Origin: G963667145 sp963667145
Lineage (GTDB): Bacteria; Cloacimonadota; Cloacimonadia; G963667145
DNA: 64,000 nucleotides
Reading direction: 5' to 3'
Assembly (NCBI GenBank): GCA_963667145.1
Contig: OY762943.1
Location: forward strand, 1-64,000
This document shows positions 19,322-28,114 of the stretch, piece by piece; the first letter of the stretch is position 1, and each line of letters starts with the position of its first letter. A program made the position numbers and the translations under genes. The notes under the pieces are model-generated. The model did not search any database. It was not told where the DNA came from and worked only from the letters and a program-made list of their open reading frames with translations.

Positions 19322-19693
19322 ATGAATTCTGGAACTTTAACTGTTTTGCTGTTAGTATTTTCTAATATCTTCATGACAATCGCTTGGTATGGTCATTTGA
19401 GGATGAAAGAGTTTAGTTGGTTTGGCTCTTTGAGCATATTCGTGATTATTCTCATTAGTTGGGGAATAGCTTTTTTTGAGTATATTTTCCAAGTGCCAGC
19501 CAACAAGATTGGCTATGCTGAGAATGGTGGACCTTTCAATTTATGGCAGTTGAGGGTTATCCAAGAAGCACTTTCTTTGATTGTCTTCACAATTTTCACG
19601 TTGGTAGTTTTCAGGACTGAAACATTGCGACTAAATCACATAATTGGGTTTGCTTTTCTGATTTTGGCAGTTTACTTTCTTTTTAAAAAATAG
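19322..19693 (+). CDS. DUF486 (DMT-like) membrane protein
   Basis: 123 residues with four helices. The signature of this family is visible: NIFMTIAWYGHLR, SWGIAFFEYIFQVPANKIGY and FNLWQLRVIQE. These proteins are widespread, look like small multidrug-resistance transporters and have no proven substrate. Converges on tsaB with 13 bp between stops. Confidence 0.85.
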   Translation: MNSGTLTVLLLVFSNIFMTIAWYGHLRMKEFSWFGSLSIFVIILISWGIAFFEYIFQVPANKIGYAENGGPFNLWQLRVIQEALSLIVFTIFTLVVFRTETLRLNHIIGFAFLILAVYFLFKK

Positions 19694-19706
19694 ACTATTT
19701 CCAAAT

Positions 19707-20387
19707 TTAAGATTGCAATTTGTTCTTGTTTTCCCAAACGATTTCCGCTTGAGATTTGCGGAGATACATCGGTTCCAAGTTGCTAAGGAAGTCGAAATCG
19801 AACTTCAACTCAGGCTTTGCCATAGTCAATAGATAAGACGCCAAAGGCAGATTTTGGGCTGAATTGGCAAAGGTTAGTTCCAGTTGAGTTACGTGTTCTT
19901 TTATTATCTCATAGTTGTCGCCAGTGATGATAAACTCTCCCGACAGCTTTGAGAGGAAATTTTCGATTTTGTAGCAACCTGCTTGCACAAGCACATTCAA
20001 ATTCTCATCGTAAACGGCAGCGTAGATTTCTTTGGTTTTGGCATCGGAAAAGCTGATGATGTTTTTCCCCATATTGGCAAAAGTGGCTGCACGCATCTGC
20101 AGTGAGCAAATCGGCATAATCGGTATTTGGTGTGGGAACGCCAAACCCTTGGCTGTCGCAAGTCCAATCCTGATGCCTGTGAAAGAGCCAGGTCCTATGC
20201 TCAGCACGATTTGTTGCAAATCTTTCACTTGCAAATCGCAATTTTGCAAGGCTTGGTCTATCATTTTCATCAGTTTGGAGCTGTGTGTTCCTTGGATATT
20301 CAGATAGGAGAGAAATTTGATTTTTCTGTCTTGGCTGATGGCTACGCTACCTGATGGCGAATGTGAGTCGATGGCGAGAATGTTCAT
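19707..20387 (-). CDS. tsaB: tRNA threonylcarbamoyladenosine biosynthesis protein TsaB
   Basis: ASKHA-fold partner of TsaD/TsaE in t6A37 synthesis. Start set at MNILAIDSHSPSGSVAI (position 20387), since a longer frame upstream runs into the next gene. LSIGPGSFTGIRIGLATAKGLA is the family hallmark; IISFSDAKTKEIYAAVY follows. 226 residues, typical. The gene begins five bases after the end of the upstream dehydrogenase gene, so the two probably share a transcript. Confidence 0.92.
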   Translation of the reverse strand: MNILAIDSHSPSGSVAISQDRKIKFLSYLNIQGTHSSKLMKMIDQALQNCDLQVKDLQQIVLSIGPGSFTGIRIGLATAKGLAFPHQIPIMPICSLQMRAATFANMGKNIISFSDAKTKEIYAAVYDENLNVLVQAGCYKIENFLSKLSGEFIITGDNYEIIKEHVTQLELTFANSAQNLPLASYLLTMAKPELKFDFDFLSNLEPMYLRKSQAEIVWENKNKLQS

Positions 20388-20391
20388 TGGT

Positions 20392-21330
20392 CTAAACTGT
20401 GAATTTAGCAGGCTTTCCACTGAGAACAGCGAAGCAATCGTTGAAAGACATTTGTGCCATTTTGGTGCGAGTTCCCAGAGTTGCCGAGCCGATGTGTGGA
20501 GCGATGACAACCTTATCGTTATTGAGCAATCCGGAGTTTACGATTGGCTCGTCCTCGAAAACATCCAAGCCTGCACCAGCGATTTCTCCAGTGGCGATGG
20601 CGTCTACCAAATCTTGCTCCTTGATGACAGCACCTCTGGCTGTGTTGACGATGATGGCGGAATTTTTCATCATGGCGAACTCTTTTTTGGTGAACATGTG
20701 CTTGGTGGAGTCGTTTAGTGGACAGTGCAGAGAGATGTAGTCGGATTTTTTGATGAGCGTGTCCATGTCCACCATTTTGGCACCAAGGGCGTCCAATTCA
20801 GGATTCGGTTTGCGTGTGTAAAGAATTGGCATTCTGAAGCCTTGCGACATCTTTCCCATGGCTGTGCCGATGCGACCTGTGCCGATGATTCCCAGAGTTT
20901 TGCCGACGATGTCTTGTCCCAACATCAAATCGGGGAGCCAAGCTTTGAATTTGCCAGCTTGCATAAAGCGGTCGGATTCCACGATTTTTCTGGCAGTTGC
21001 CATCAGCAGAGCCCAAGCCAATTCAGCGGTGGTGTCCGTGAGCACATCAGGGGTGTTGCAGACGACGATGTTTTTGCTTTTGGCGTAGTTGAAGTCGATG
21101 TTGTTGTAGCCCACAGCGTAGTTGCAGATGACTATGAGATTGGGAGCAGAATCGATGATTTCTTGGTCGATTTTGTCAGCGAGCATACTCACGATGGCAT
21201 TAGCGTCTTTGACTTGCTCTTTGATTTGGTCGTAGGTCATCAAGCCTTCTGATTTGTTGATGTAAACTTCGTAGCCGAGCGAGGCGAAGTCGGGCATATA
21301 TGGTAATTCTTTGGTTATTAGTATTTTCAT
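20392..21330 (-). CDS. D-isomer-specific 2-hydroxyacid dehydrogenase
   Basis: 312 residues of the glyoxylate/hydroxypyruvate reductase branch. NAD(P)-binding GIIGTGRIGTAMGKM, the following YTRKPNP (Arg after the second strand suggests NADPH preference), catalytic Arg in NTARGAVIKE, Glu in LDVFEDEP and His in VIAPHIGSAT are all present. It reduces short 2-oxoacids such as glyoxylate or hydroxypyruvate. A TAAGGAGC ribosome site precedes the ATG. Confidence 0.88.
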   Translation of the reverse strand: MKILITKELPYMPDFASLGYEVYINKSEGLMTYDQIKEQVKDANAIVSMLADKIDQEIIDSAPNLIVICNYAVGYNNIDFNYAKSKNIVVCNTPDVLTDTTAELAWALLMATARKIVESDRFMQAGKFKAWLPDLMLGQDIVGKTLGIIGTGRIGTAMGKMSQGFRMPILYTRKPNPELDALGAKMVDMDTLIKKSDYISLHCPLNDSTKHMFTKKEFAMMKNSAIIVNTARGAVIKEQDLVDAIATGEIAGAGLDVFEDEPIVNSGLLNNDKVVIAPHIGSATLGTRTKMAQMSFNDCFAVLSGKPAKFTV

Positions 21331-21697
21331 TTTTGCTCCTTATGAGTTAACAAATTTAATTTAGATTGTGGAGAATGGGTGGAATGTCAAGGGAAAATCT
21401 TTGTTACTTTTTCCTTTGAGTGACCAAAGGTAAAAGTAACACAAAAAGGAAAGTCAAAATCCGAAGCCTCTCCTCTAAAATATTTAACTCCTTCGTTATT
21501 ATTGTAAGCTCAACTTGTAAAGTCAGATTAGCAATTAAGTAAGAGACAACAGGTCTCGCACAATAATTGACTTCAGTCGTTTTCTATTTTTACGAGTTTC
21601 GGCTTAATGGATTTGTAGCCATCCGAACCTGTATCGTCCTCATTCTCGCTGATGTGGGAAATATAAGTGTTATTTACTTGGTTTGTTATAGTTTCTA
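21331..21697. other. Gene-poor segment between the dehydrogenase and the PIN-like gene
   Basis: About 370 bp without an intact gene. It holds a strong palindrome (21403-21440) and, on the minus strand, a stop-ended open stretch that looks like the tail of a lost gene (21573-21704). The remainder shows nothing recognisable. The arrangement suggests a rearrangement scar beside an inserted gene. Confidence 0.5.
21403..21440. repeat. 16-bp-arm palindrome
   Basis: GTTACTTTTTCCTTTG, spacer AGTGACC minus one base, then CAAAGGTAAAAGTAAC: the arms pair over 16 bp with a single mismatch. Similar GTTACTTTT...AAAAGTAAC palindromes occur widely between genes in unrelated bacteria, to my recollection. Only one copy is in this window. 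It has no T-tract, so it is not a typical terminator. Confidence 0.7.
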
Positions 21698-21704
21698 CTA
21701 TAAT
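21573..21704 (-). pseudogene. Possible C-terminal remnant of an unidentified gene
   Basis: A 43-codon minus-strand stretch without a start codon ends ...NEDDTGSDGYKSIKPKLVKI-END. It is less AT-rich than the gene preceding it and reads like a real acidic/basic protein tail. The frame closes upstream just inside the end of the PIN-like gene, so the body of the gene may have been replaced when that gene arrived. No family recognised. Confidence 0.3.
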
Positions 21705-22774
21705 TTATTAGTTTTATAAATTTTTGTTTTTATTTTTAGAAAGCTATAAATTTGTTCAGCTCTTTTCATTAGTTTTTTGTCTAATGTAACAAAAATATCT
21801 GAACAGGAAGCATATTTAAGATGTTCTACATCATATAATGAACTTCTTATTTTTTTTTCGTCTTGGTCTTTTTTGTAACCCAAATTATCGAGAACATTAT
21901 ATAATGAATGGATAATATTTCCTAATTCAGAAAAGGAGGCACTATTTAGTTTAAAATCAGAAAAAGTTTTTAGATATCCCGAATTAAGTAATAAAGAATT
22001 TAGTTGAGATTCTGTTATTTCGTTAAAAATATTTTTACTATTTCCAGTTTTGATACCAAAATTTCCTCCTGAAATATTGTCCCAAAATATCTTCTGATCT
22101 TTTTTTTGAAGAATGCGACGTTCTTCAAGGAAATAGTTAACTTTGGTATTAGATTTAGCAATTCTAAAGGATTCAATTGGGTCTTCAATATAAAAACCAA
22201 GTTTATCATTAACATTCAGTATTAAATTGTTTTTTGTTATTTCTTTAATTGTTTCAATTCTTTTTTTCATTTTATCGTTATGTTTCATTCTATAAGTTTC
22301 TTCCAGGTGAATTGGAGAATAAAAATGGAAAATTTCTTTTTCAGATTCTATTTTAGGAATTTGTTTGCCTCGTTCTACTATGTCAAAAACATTAAAATCA
22401 CAATAGATAATTAAGCTTTTATCTCTACTGAACGGATTAAATAGGGGAATTTTAGTTCTTTCTATAGTAGTGCTGTTCAAGATATTATCGGCATTGCAAT
22501 TTTTTTCCCATGAATGTAAATTCTCAGACAATCCTTTTTTTTTGCCATTATCTTCAACAATTTTAGAAAGTAAATTGGTATAATATGTAAAATTTAAGCA
22601 ATCTGCACATTTTCCACATTGTTTTGGAAGAGTATTACAAAATTTATTTAGTATAATGGATAGTTTTTGTTTTAAGTCAGAAAAAGTTATTTTATTGCTA
22701 TCAAAATCATATAAAATTGTTTTAAATTTACCAGCGATTTTACCTGATGACAGACAATCATCCTTTTGTTTCAT
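21698..22774 (-). CDS. PIN-like domain protein of unknown role
   Basis: 358 residues, very AT-rich. The N-terminal third has a CGKCADC cysteine cluster. From about residue 115 the pattern resembles PIN-fold nucleases: LIIYCDFNVFDIVERG (first Asp), YSPIHLEETY (acidic residue after a Ser-Pro), and near the end SLYDVEHLKYASCSDIFVTLD with a DxxHxxYA...D.FVTxD arrangement, then KLMKRAEQIYSFL. PIN-like proteins of this type are often RNases of toxin or defence loci. No antitoxin or other defence gene adjoins it. It lies between a gene remnant and ileS, as an isolated insertion would. Confidence 0.5.
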   Translation of the reverse strand: MKQKDDCLSSGKIAGKFKTILYDFDSNKITFSDLKQKLSIILNKFCNTLPKQCGKCADCLNFTYYTNLLSKIVEDNGKKKGLSENLHSWEKNCNADNILNSTTIERTKIPLFNPFSRDKSLIIYCDFNVFDIVERGKQIPKIESEKEIFHFYSPIHLEETYRMKHNDKMKKRIETIKEITKNNLILNVNDKLGFYIEDPIESFRIAKSNTKVNYFLEERRILQKKDQKIFWDNISGGNFGIKTGNSKNIFNEITESQLNSLLLNSGYLKTFSDFKLNSASFSELGNIIHSLYNVLDNLGYKKDQDEKKIRSSLYDVEHLKYASCSDIFVTLDKKLMKRAEQIYSFLKIKTKIYKTNKL

Positions 22775-22911
22775 AATTATAACCCCAAATTTTTAATTTA
22801 TCTTGTTTTGCTATTCTTCAAATCTAATTAATCTACAAAATCAATCCTAATTTTTTCGTCAAAGCATATTTTGTGCATTAAAAATAGAATTTCAACTGAG
22901 GAAAAGAAACC

Positions 22912-22940
22912 TTGACAGAATGTAGCTCCCGCAAGATTTA
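22912..22940 (+). promoter_or_regulatory. Candidate promoter for ileS
   Basis: TTGACA at 22912-22917, 17 bases, then GATTTA at 22935-22940; 38 bases before the ATG. The -35 is consensus and the -10 weak. I looked for a T-box leader (AGGGTGGAACCGCG-type motif) here and saw none. Confidence 0.35.
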
Positions 22941-22978
22941 CTTTGAAAATTCAAAATCTAAAAAGGAGGAGGATTCAA

Positions 22979-25900
22979 ATGTATAAGACTATTGATCCCA
23001 AGAAAAAAAGTGCTGAGATAGAAGCACAAATCGCTAAAAAATGGGAGCAAATTGATATTTTGAGCAAGAGTAGCGACAAGGGAGATGAAGATTTTATCTT
23101 TTTTGAAGGTCCTCCTACAGCCAACGGAAAGCCGGGAATCCACCATGTGATGGCTCGTTCCATCAAAGACACTGTGTGCCGATACAAGACGATGCGAGGC
23201 TATCGAGTCAAGCGGAAAGCGGGTTGGGATACTCACGGGTTGCCTGTGGAGATAGAGGTGCAAAAGCAATTGGGCTTGGACGACAGAAAAAAGATTTTGG
23301 ATTACGGCATTGAGGAGTTCAATCAAAAATGTCGCGAATCGGTTTTTAGCTACGAAAAGCTTTGGCGGAAAATGACCGAGCAGATGGGCTATGAGATTGA
23401 TTTGGACAATCCTTACATCACGCTGGACAATAACTACATTGAGTCTGTGTGGTGGTTGCTCGACCAAATGTGGAAGAAGGAACTTTTGTATCAGGGGCAC
23501 AAGGTTGTGCCGTTTTGCCCGAAATGTGGCACTCCACTATCTTCGCACGAGGTGGCACTTGGCTATCAGGAAGTTACCGAGCCGTCTGTGTTCATCAAGT
23601 TTCGCAAAATAGGCGAAGACAAAACTTACTTCTTGGCTTGGACGACAACGCCGTGGACTCTCGCTGGCAATGTGGCTCTCGTGGTTGGTGCTGATTTGGA
23701 TTACGTGAAGGTTGAGTACGAAGGCGAAAATCTCATTCTTGCCAAAAATTTGTTGAAAATCCTCGAAGGTGAATACAAAATTTTGGAAGAGTTCAAAGGC
23801 GAAGCTATTTTGGGACAGGAATATGAGCCGTTGTTCGATTTGCCTGAGCTCCAGAACGAAAATTCCCATAAGGTTTACGCCGGAGATTTTGTTACCACAG
23901 AAGATGGAACTGGCATCGTGCACACAGCAGGAATGTATGGCGAGGACGATTACCAAATTTGCAAAAAGCACGGAATCCCATTGGTGCACACAGTGGGCGA
24001 AGATGGAAAATACAACAGCAATTTTCCCATGCTTGAGGGGTATTTTGTAAAAGATAAAGAGGTGGAAAAGCAAATCGTTATCAGCCTCAAAGAGCGTGGA
24101 CTTTTCTTCCGCAAAGAGAATTTCAAGCACACCTATCCGTTCTGTTGGAGATGCAATAGTCCGCTTCTTTATTATGCCCGCAACAGTTGGTACATCAAGA
24201 CGACCGACTACAAGGACAAGATGATTGAGGAGAACAACAAGATTAACTGGGTGCCGAATTTTGTGGGTGAAGGTCGCTTTGGCTCTTGGCTGGAGAACAA
24301 CACCGATTGGGCGATTTCGCGTGACCGTTTTTGGGGAACTCCGCTGAATGTGTGGGTTTGTGACGATTGCCAATCCAAGACCAGCGTTGGCTCGCGAGAG
24401 GAGTTGATAAGTCGTGGGAAGATGACTGACGGACAACCTGTTGCACCAAATCCCGAGTTGCACAAGCCTTATGTGGACGATATTGTCCTCACGTGTCCCG
24501 ACTGCGGAGGCGTGATGCACAGAGTTCCGCAAGTGATTGACTGTTGGTTTGATAGCGGTGCGATGCCTTTCGCACAGCATCATTATCCTTTTGAGAATAA
24601 AGAAAACTTTGACGAGCTTTTCCCTGCTGATTTTATCTGTGAGGGAATTGACCAGACGCGAGGTTGGTTCTATTCGCTGTTGGCGATTTCCACGATTATC
24701 AAAGGGCAAACCCCTTATAAAAATGTTTTGGTGAACGATTTGATTTTGGACAAGGCTGGTAAAAAAATGAGCAAGTCCAAGGGCAACACAGTTGACCCAT
24801 TTCAAATCATGAACGAATACGGTGCGGATGCGGTTCGCTGGTATCTGCTTGCGGGCAGTCCTCCGTGGATTCCCACTAAGTTTGACCCGAATGGCGTGAA
24901 AGAGGTTGCCGGCAAGTTCTTCGGTACGTTGAAAAACACTTGCTCGTTTTTCGCTACCTACTCTAACATAGACGGTTATAAAGTTGAGGGCAAACGCGAG
25001 GTTACTTCGCAAATCGACCGTTGGATTATGTCCAAATTGCACGGACTTATCGCTTACGTTCAGGAGAGAATGGACGCTTACGATTTGACCAAATCGGTGC
25101 GAGCAATCCAAAATTTCACTTGTGAAGAGCTTTCCAATTGGTATGTGCGTCGCTCTCGCGAGAGATTTTGGTCGTTCGAGTTGACGGAGGACAAAAAGGA
25201 CGCTTACTACACTTTGCACACAGCTTTGGTGGAATTGTCCAAGCTCATCGCTCCAGTTTCTCCATTCTTGGCAGATTGCATTTTTGGTTCGCTGACAGGG
25301 AACGAATCGGTTCATTTGGCTGATTTTCCTGTGAGTGATTCTGCAAAAATCGACTTGGAATTGGAAAAGAAGATGGACACCGTCATTCAGATTGTGTCGC
25401 TTGGGCGTTTTGCACGGAATAACGCTTCGCTCAAGGTTCGTCAGCCACTTGCCGAAATTAAACTTCCTCTGGATTTGCAACCGATTGTGCATGGGATGGA
25501 AGAGCTGATTTTGGAAGAGATTAACATCAAAAAAATTGGTTTTGTTGACAAAGATTTTGTTTCCTACGTTGCCAAGCCCAACTTCAAAAGCGTTGGAAAG
25601 AAAGTAGGCAAAGAGATGAAGGCTTTGCAAGAGTTTTTGCTCACTGCCGATGTTGATGCTATTCAGAAAAATTTTGCCAATGGCGAAAGCTATACGGTCG
25701 CTCTCTCAGGTAGCGATTACGAATTGGACAAAGAGGACTTGATTTTGGAGCTGAAAGCGATGGACGGCTACCAAGTGGAATCGGGGCAAAATTTCTTCGT
25801 GGCCTTGGATACGGAGTTGTCCGAAGAGTTGATTTTGGAAGGCTACACCCGAGAGCTTATCAACAAAATTCAGTTCACTCGTAAAAATTCTGGTCTTGAA

Positions 25901-26086
25901 GTGATGGACAGAATAAATGTCAGCTACTACTATGAGGAAGATTTGAGCAAGAAGCTGGCGAAATATTTGGAAGAGCTAAAGAAAGAGACTTTGGCGGACA
26001 ACTTTGCACGTGCTACAGCAAGCGACGGCATGGACAAGTGGGACGTGAACGGCTTGGAAATTTATCTGAAAGTGGAGAAGGTTTAA
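22979..26086 (+). CDS. ileS: Isoleucyl-tRNA synthetase, eukaryote-like type
   Basis: 1035 residues from ATG 22979, with AAGGAGGAGG directly upstream; 12 codons of in-frame sequence before it are ignored. The class I HIGH motif region reads GKPGIHHVMARSIKD and the KMSKS motif reads KKMSKSKGNTVDP. WDTHGLPVEIEVQKQLG, zinc-like pairs (CPKCGTPLSSHE, CWRCNSP) and the long C-terminal tRNA-binding part place it with the eukaryote-type (IleS2) enzymes. That type is known for low mupirocin sensitivity; this is family knowledge, not seen directly. Confidence 0.95.
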   Translation: MYKTIDPKKKSAEIEAQIAKKWEQIDILSKSSDKGDEDFIFFEGPPTANGKPGIHHVMARSIKDTVCRYKTMRGYRVKRKAGWDTHGLPVEIEVQKQLGLDDRKKILDYGIEEFNQKCRESVFSYEKLWRKMTEQMGYEIDLDNPYITLDNNYIESVWWLLDQMWKKELLYQGHKVVPFCPKCGTPLSSHEVALGYQEVTEPSVFIKFRKIGEDKTYFLAWTTTPWTLAGNVALVVGADLDYVKVEYEGENLILAKNLLKILEGEYKILEEFKGEAILGQEYEPLFDLPELQNENSHKVYAGDFVTTEDGTGIVHTAGMYGEDDYQICKKHGIPLVHTVGEDGKYNSNFPMLEGYFVKDKEVEKQIVISLKERGLFFRKENFKHTYPFCWRCNSPLLYYARNSWYIKTTDYKDKMIEENNKINWVPNFVGEGRFGSWLENNTDWAISRDRFWGTPLNVWVCDDCQSKTSVGSREELISRGKMTDGQPVAPNPELHKPYVDDIVLTCPDCGGVMHRVPQVIDCWFDSGAMPFAQHHYPFENKENFDELFPADFICEGIDQTRGWFYSLLAISTIIKGQTPYKNVLVNDLILDKAGKKMSKSKGNTVDPFQIMNEYGADAVRWYLLAGSPPWIPTKFDPNGVKEVAGKFFGTLKNTCSFFATYSNIDGYKVEGKREVTSQIDRWIMSKLHGLIAYVQERMDAYDLTKSVRAIQNFTCEELSNWYVRRSRERFWSFELTEDKKDAYYTLHTALVELSKLIAPVSPFLADCIFGSLTGNESVHLADFPVSDSAKIDLELEKKMDTVIQIVSLGRFARNNASLKVRQPLAEIKLPLDLQPIVHGMEELILEEINIKKIGFVDKDFVSYVAKPNFKSVGKKVGKEMKALQEFLLTADVDAIQKNFANGESYTVALSGSDYELDKEDLILELKAMDGYQVESGQNFFVALDTELSEELILEGYTRELINKIQFTRKNSGLEVMDRINVSYYYEEDLSKKLAKYLEELKKETLADNFARATASDGMDKWDVNGLEIYLKVEKV

Positions 26087-26108
26087 GTTACCCTTGATAA
26101 ATATTTAT

Positions 26109-26130
26109 GGGGGAGATGGATTTCTCCTCT
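26109..26130 (+). terminator. Weak stem-loop after ileS
   Basis: GGAGA (26112-26116), loop TGGATT, TCTCC (26123-26127), followed by TCTTGTTT. The stem is short and the T-tract broken, so it is at best a weak terminator. Confidence 0.35.
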
Positions 26131-26153
26131 TGTTTAGTTGAAAAGGGAAGAAG

Positions 26154-26897
26154 ATGAGTGTTTTTACAATAATTAAGAAGAGTTTTCGTTGCTACATTGA
26201 AAATTTCAAGAAAATAGCCAGTTATTCATTGGTTTATACAACGATTTACTCTTTATTTCAATTATTTTTTTACAACGATTTCGATAAAAAAATACAAGCT
26301 GGAAATTTTCACGAGAATGCATTAGCTAACTTTCTTATAAGTCATTTTTTATCTTTTTTTATTTTAGTATTTTTTGTAGTTGCTTTCATCTTCATTTTTA
26401 AAATTGGCTACAATAGGTTTATTTTATCTATAATTGATGGTAAAGAAACTTCCATATTTGATATTTTTTATGGCTACAAACAGAAGTTTTTTCGCAACTA
26501 TTTAACTTTGCTTTTTATATTATTCTTATTTATGAGTTTAGGATTTTTGCTCGTGATACCAGGTTTATGCTTCATGTTGCTTGCATTTTATAGTTTATTT
26601 ATCTGTGCAGATGAAGAAGGACTTTCTCCATACTATGTAGTAAAACGCAGTATTGATTTAGTGTTAGGTAATTTAACCCTAAATTTTTCTTTCTATGCTT
26701 TAATGTTTGTTGCTGTTATAATTTATTTTTTGGTTACTATCCCTATATTGATTTGTTTCAATCTCTTCGATAATTTGGTAGGATTGAGGATTTTAAATTT
26801 TGTTTTTAGTCTAATTTATGGTGTGATTATTTTACCATTGTTTACGATGATAGAGGGGCATATGTACAGAGAGTGCGTGAGTAATTTGGAGGGCTAA
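26154..26897 (+). CDS. DUF975/YciC-like membrane protein A
   Basis: 247 residues, five to six hydrophobic helices. A short cytoplasmic start (FTIIKKSFRCYIENFKKIASYS) is followed by helices and a central KIGYNRFILSIIDGKETSIFDIFYGYKQKFFRNYLT segment. This is the layout of DUF975/YciC-like proteins, with amphipathic N-terminus, DGKE-x-DIF loop, then PGLCFMLLAFYSLFICADE. Role unknown. AT-rich. It is followed 74 bp later by a protein of the same type. Confidence 0.5.
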   Translation: MSVFTIIKKSFRCYIENFKKIASYSLVYTTIYSLFQLFFYNDFDKKIQAGNFHENALANFLISHFLSFFILVFFVVAFIFIFKIGYNRFILSIIDGKETSIFDIFYGYKQKFFRNYLTLLFILFLFMSLGFLLVIPGLCFMLLAFYSLFICADEEGLSPYYVVKRSIDLVLGNLTLNFSFYALMFVAVIIYFLVTIPILICFNLFDNLVGLRILNFVFSLIYGVIILPLFTMIEGHMYRECVSNLEG

Positions 26898-26971
26898 GCA
26901 GGAAGTCTTGAGTTTAGAAGCAAGTCAAAGTGAAAGTGAAACTACAGAGGAATTGATATAGGGAGAAGGAG

Positions 26972-27709
26972 ATGGCGAAATTCAAAATTTCTAACGAAAA
27001 AATTATAAGCAGAGCTTTTGATAGCACAAAAAAGTATTTTGGAAGTTGGTGTTTGGTTTTGATTCTAATCGCCCTTGTTCTATTTGCATATATATTACTT
27101 TTAGGTGTGTTGGTTAGCAATTTTAGCTTAAGTTATACAGAAATGCTTTTATTGAGTTTTCCATTTTATTCAATTATCACTGTATTTTCTTTTGGATGTG
27201 CGAAAATATCTTATGATTGTATCAAAAAAGGCTATTTTAAATTTGATAATCTGGGATTTGGATTAGAAAACTTTAAGAAAACTTATTTGTTTTTATTTGT
27301 GAGTATATTTCTAAATTTTTTACTTAATAACATATCTTTTCTTAAATTATTTTCAGGAATTTGCTATTTAGTTTTGAATTTATTACTACTAATCTGTATG
27401 GATAGAGAACAATGGTCTATTATTAAATCTTTGTTTGAATTGTGGAAATTATTAAAAGGAAATATTTGGAAGAGTATTTCTCTTATTTTAATGCAATTTG
27501 TCATTTTTATTATAGTTGGAATTGTTTTTGTTCCGATAGGAATTTTAATTATGCTTATAACAGAGGGTGACATAATTGAAAAAATAGCTATGAAAATTTT
27601 TGGTATTATTGTGATGTTTGGTGCTATTCCTTATTCTAATTATTTATTTTGCGAATACTATTTTGCACTAAAACGGAAATATTACGGAGAAGAAGACGCA
27701 ATAGAGTAA
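26972..27709 (+). CDS. DUF975/YciC-like membrane protein B
   Basis: 245 residues with the same general layout as the preceding gene: FKISNEKIISRAFDSTKKYF start, several helices, a loop (KISYDCIKKGYFKFDNLGFG) at the position of the DGKE-containing loop, and a charged end. Probably a diverged tandem paralogue. Function unknown. ATG 26972 has GGAGAAGGAG just upstream. Confidence 0.45.
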   Translation: MAKFKISNEKIISRAFDSTKKYFGSWCLVLILIALVLFAYILLLGVLVSNFSLSYTEMLLLSFPFYSIITVFSFGCAKISYDCIKKGYFKFDNLGFGLENFKKTYLFLFVSIFLNFLLNNISFLKLFSGICYLVLNLLLLICMDREQWSIIKSLFELWKLLKGNIWKSISLILMQFVIFIIVGIVFVPIGILIMLITEGDIIEKIAMKIFGIIVMFGAIPYSNYLFCEYYFALKRKYYGEEDAIE

Positions 27710-27725
27710 ATCTGTAAACTTAGTG

Positions 27726-27755
27726 TTGACAATAACACGGCAGATAAAATATTTA
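27726..27755 (+). promoter_or_regulatory. Candidate promoter for rplU-rpmA
   Basis: TTGACA (27726-27731), 18 bases, then TATTTA (27750-27755), about 38 bp before the rplU ATG. The -10 resembles the GATTTA proposed for ileS. Confidence 0.4.
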
Positions 27756-27793
27756 CCAAGAATATGAATTTGTTTAAAACAGGAGACTGAGTG

Positions 27794-28111
27794 ATGTACG
27801 CAATTGTTGATTTTAAAGGCATGCAATTTAAGGCTGAGAAGGATAAGGTCGTTAAAGTTCCTTTTCTGAAGGACGCCGAAGTTGGCTCTAGCATTAGCTT
27901 AGATAGCGTGATTTTTTATAAGGATGATAAGGATGTTCTTTTGGGAATGCCGAACGTTGAGAATGCTAAGGTTGAGATTGAGATTTTGGCTCACAAAAAG
28001 GACAAGAAGATAATTGTTTTCAAGAAGAAGAGAAGAAAAGGTTATCAAAGAAAACAAGGTCACAGACAAAATTTTACTGAGATTAAAGTTAAAGATATTG
28101 TAAGGAGCTAA
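27794..28111 (+). CDS. rplU: 50S ribosomal protein L21
   Basis: 105 residues: YAIVDFKGMQFKAEKDKVVKV, then KKRRKGYQRKQGHRQNFTEIKV, the rRNA-binding C-terminal signature. ATG 27794 is eight bases after AGGAG; the GTG at 27791 is less likely. Three bases separate its stop from rpmA, the usual L21-L27 pair. Confidence 0.97.
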   Translation: MYAIVDFKGMQFKAEKDKVVKVPFLKDAEVGSSISLDSVIFYKDDKDVLLGMPNVENAKVEIEILAHKKDKKIIVFKKKRRKGYQRKQGHRQNFTEIKVKDIVRS

Positions 28112-28114
28112 CCA

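Noticed and set aside
22775..22978. T-box leader before ileS
   Set aside because: No T-box sequence or terminator/antiterminator pair is visible; only a candidate promoter is supported.
22958..25630. Long minus-strand open frames opposite ileS
   Set aside because: They lie wholly antisense to a clear IleRS, with composition imposed by its codons and no protein-family features.
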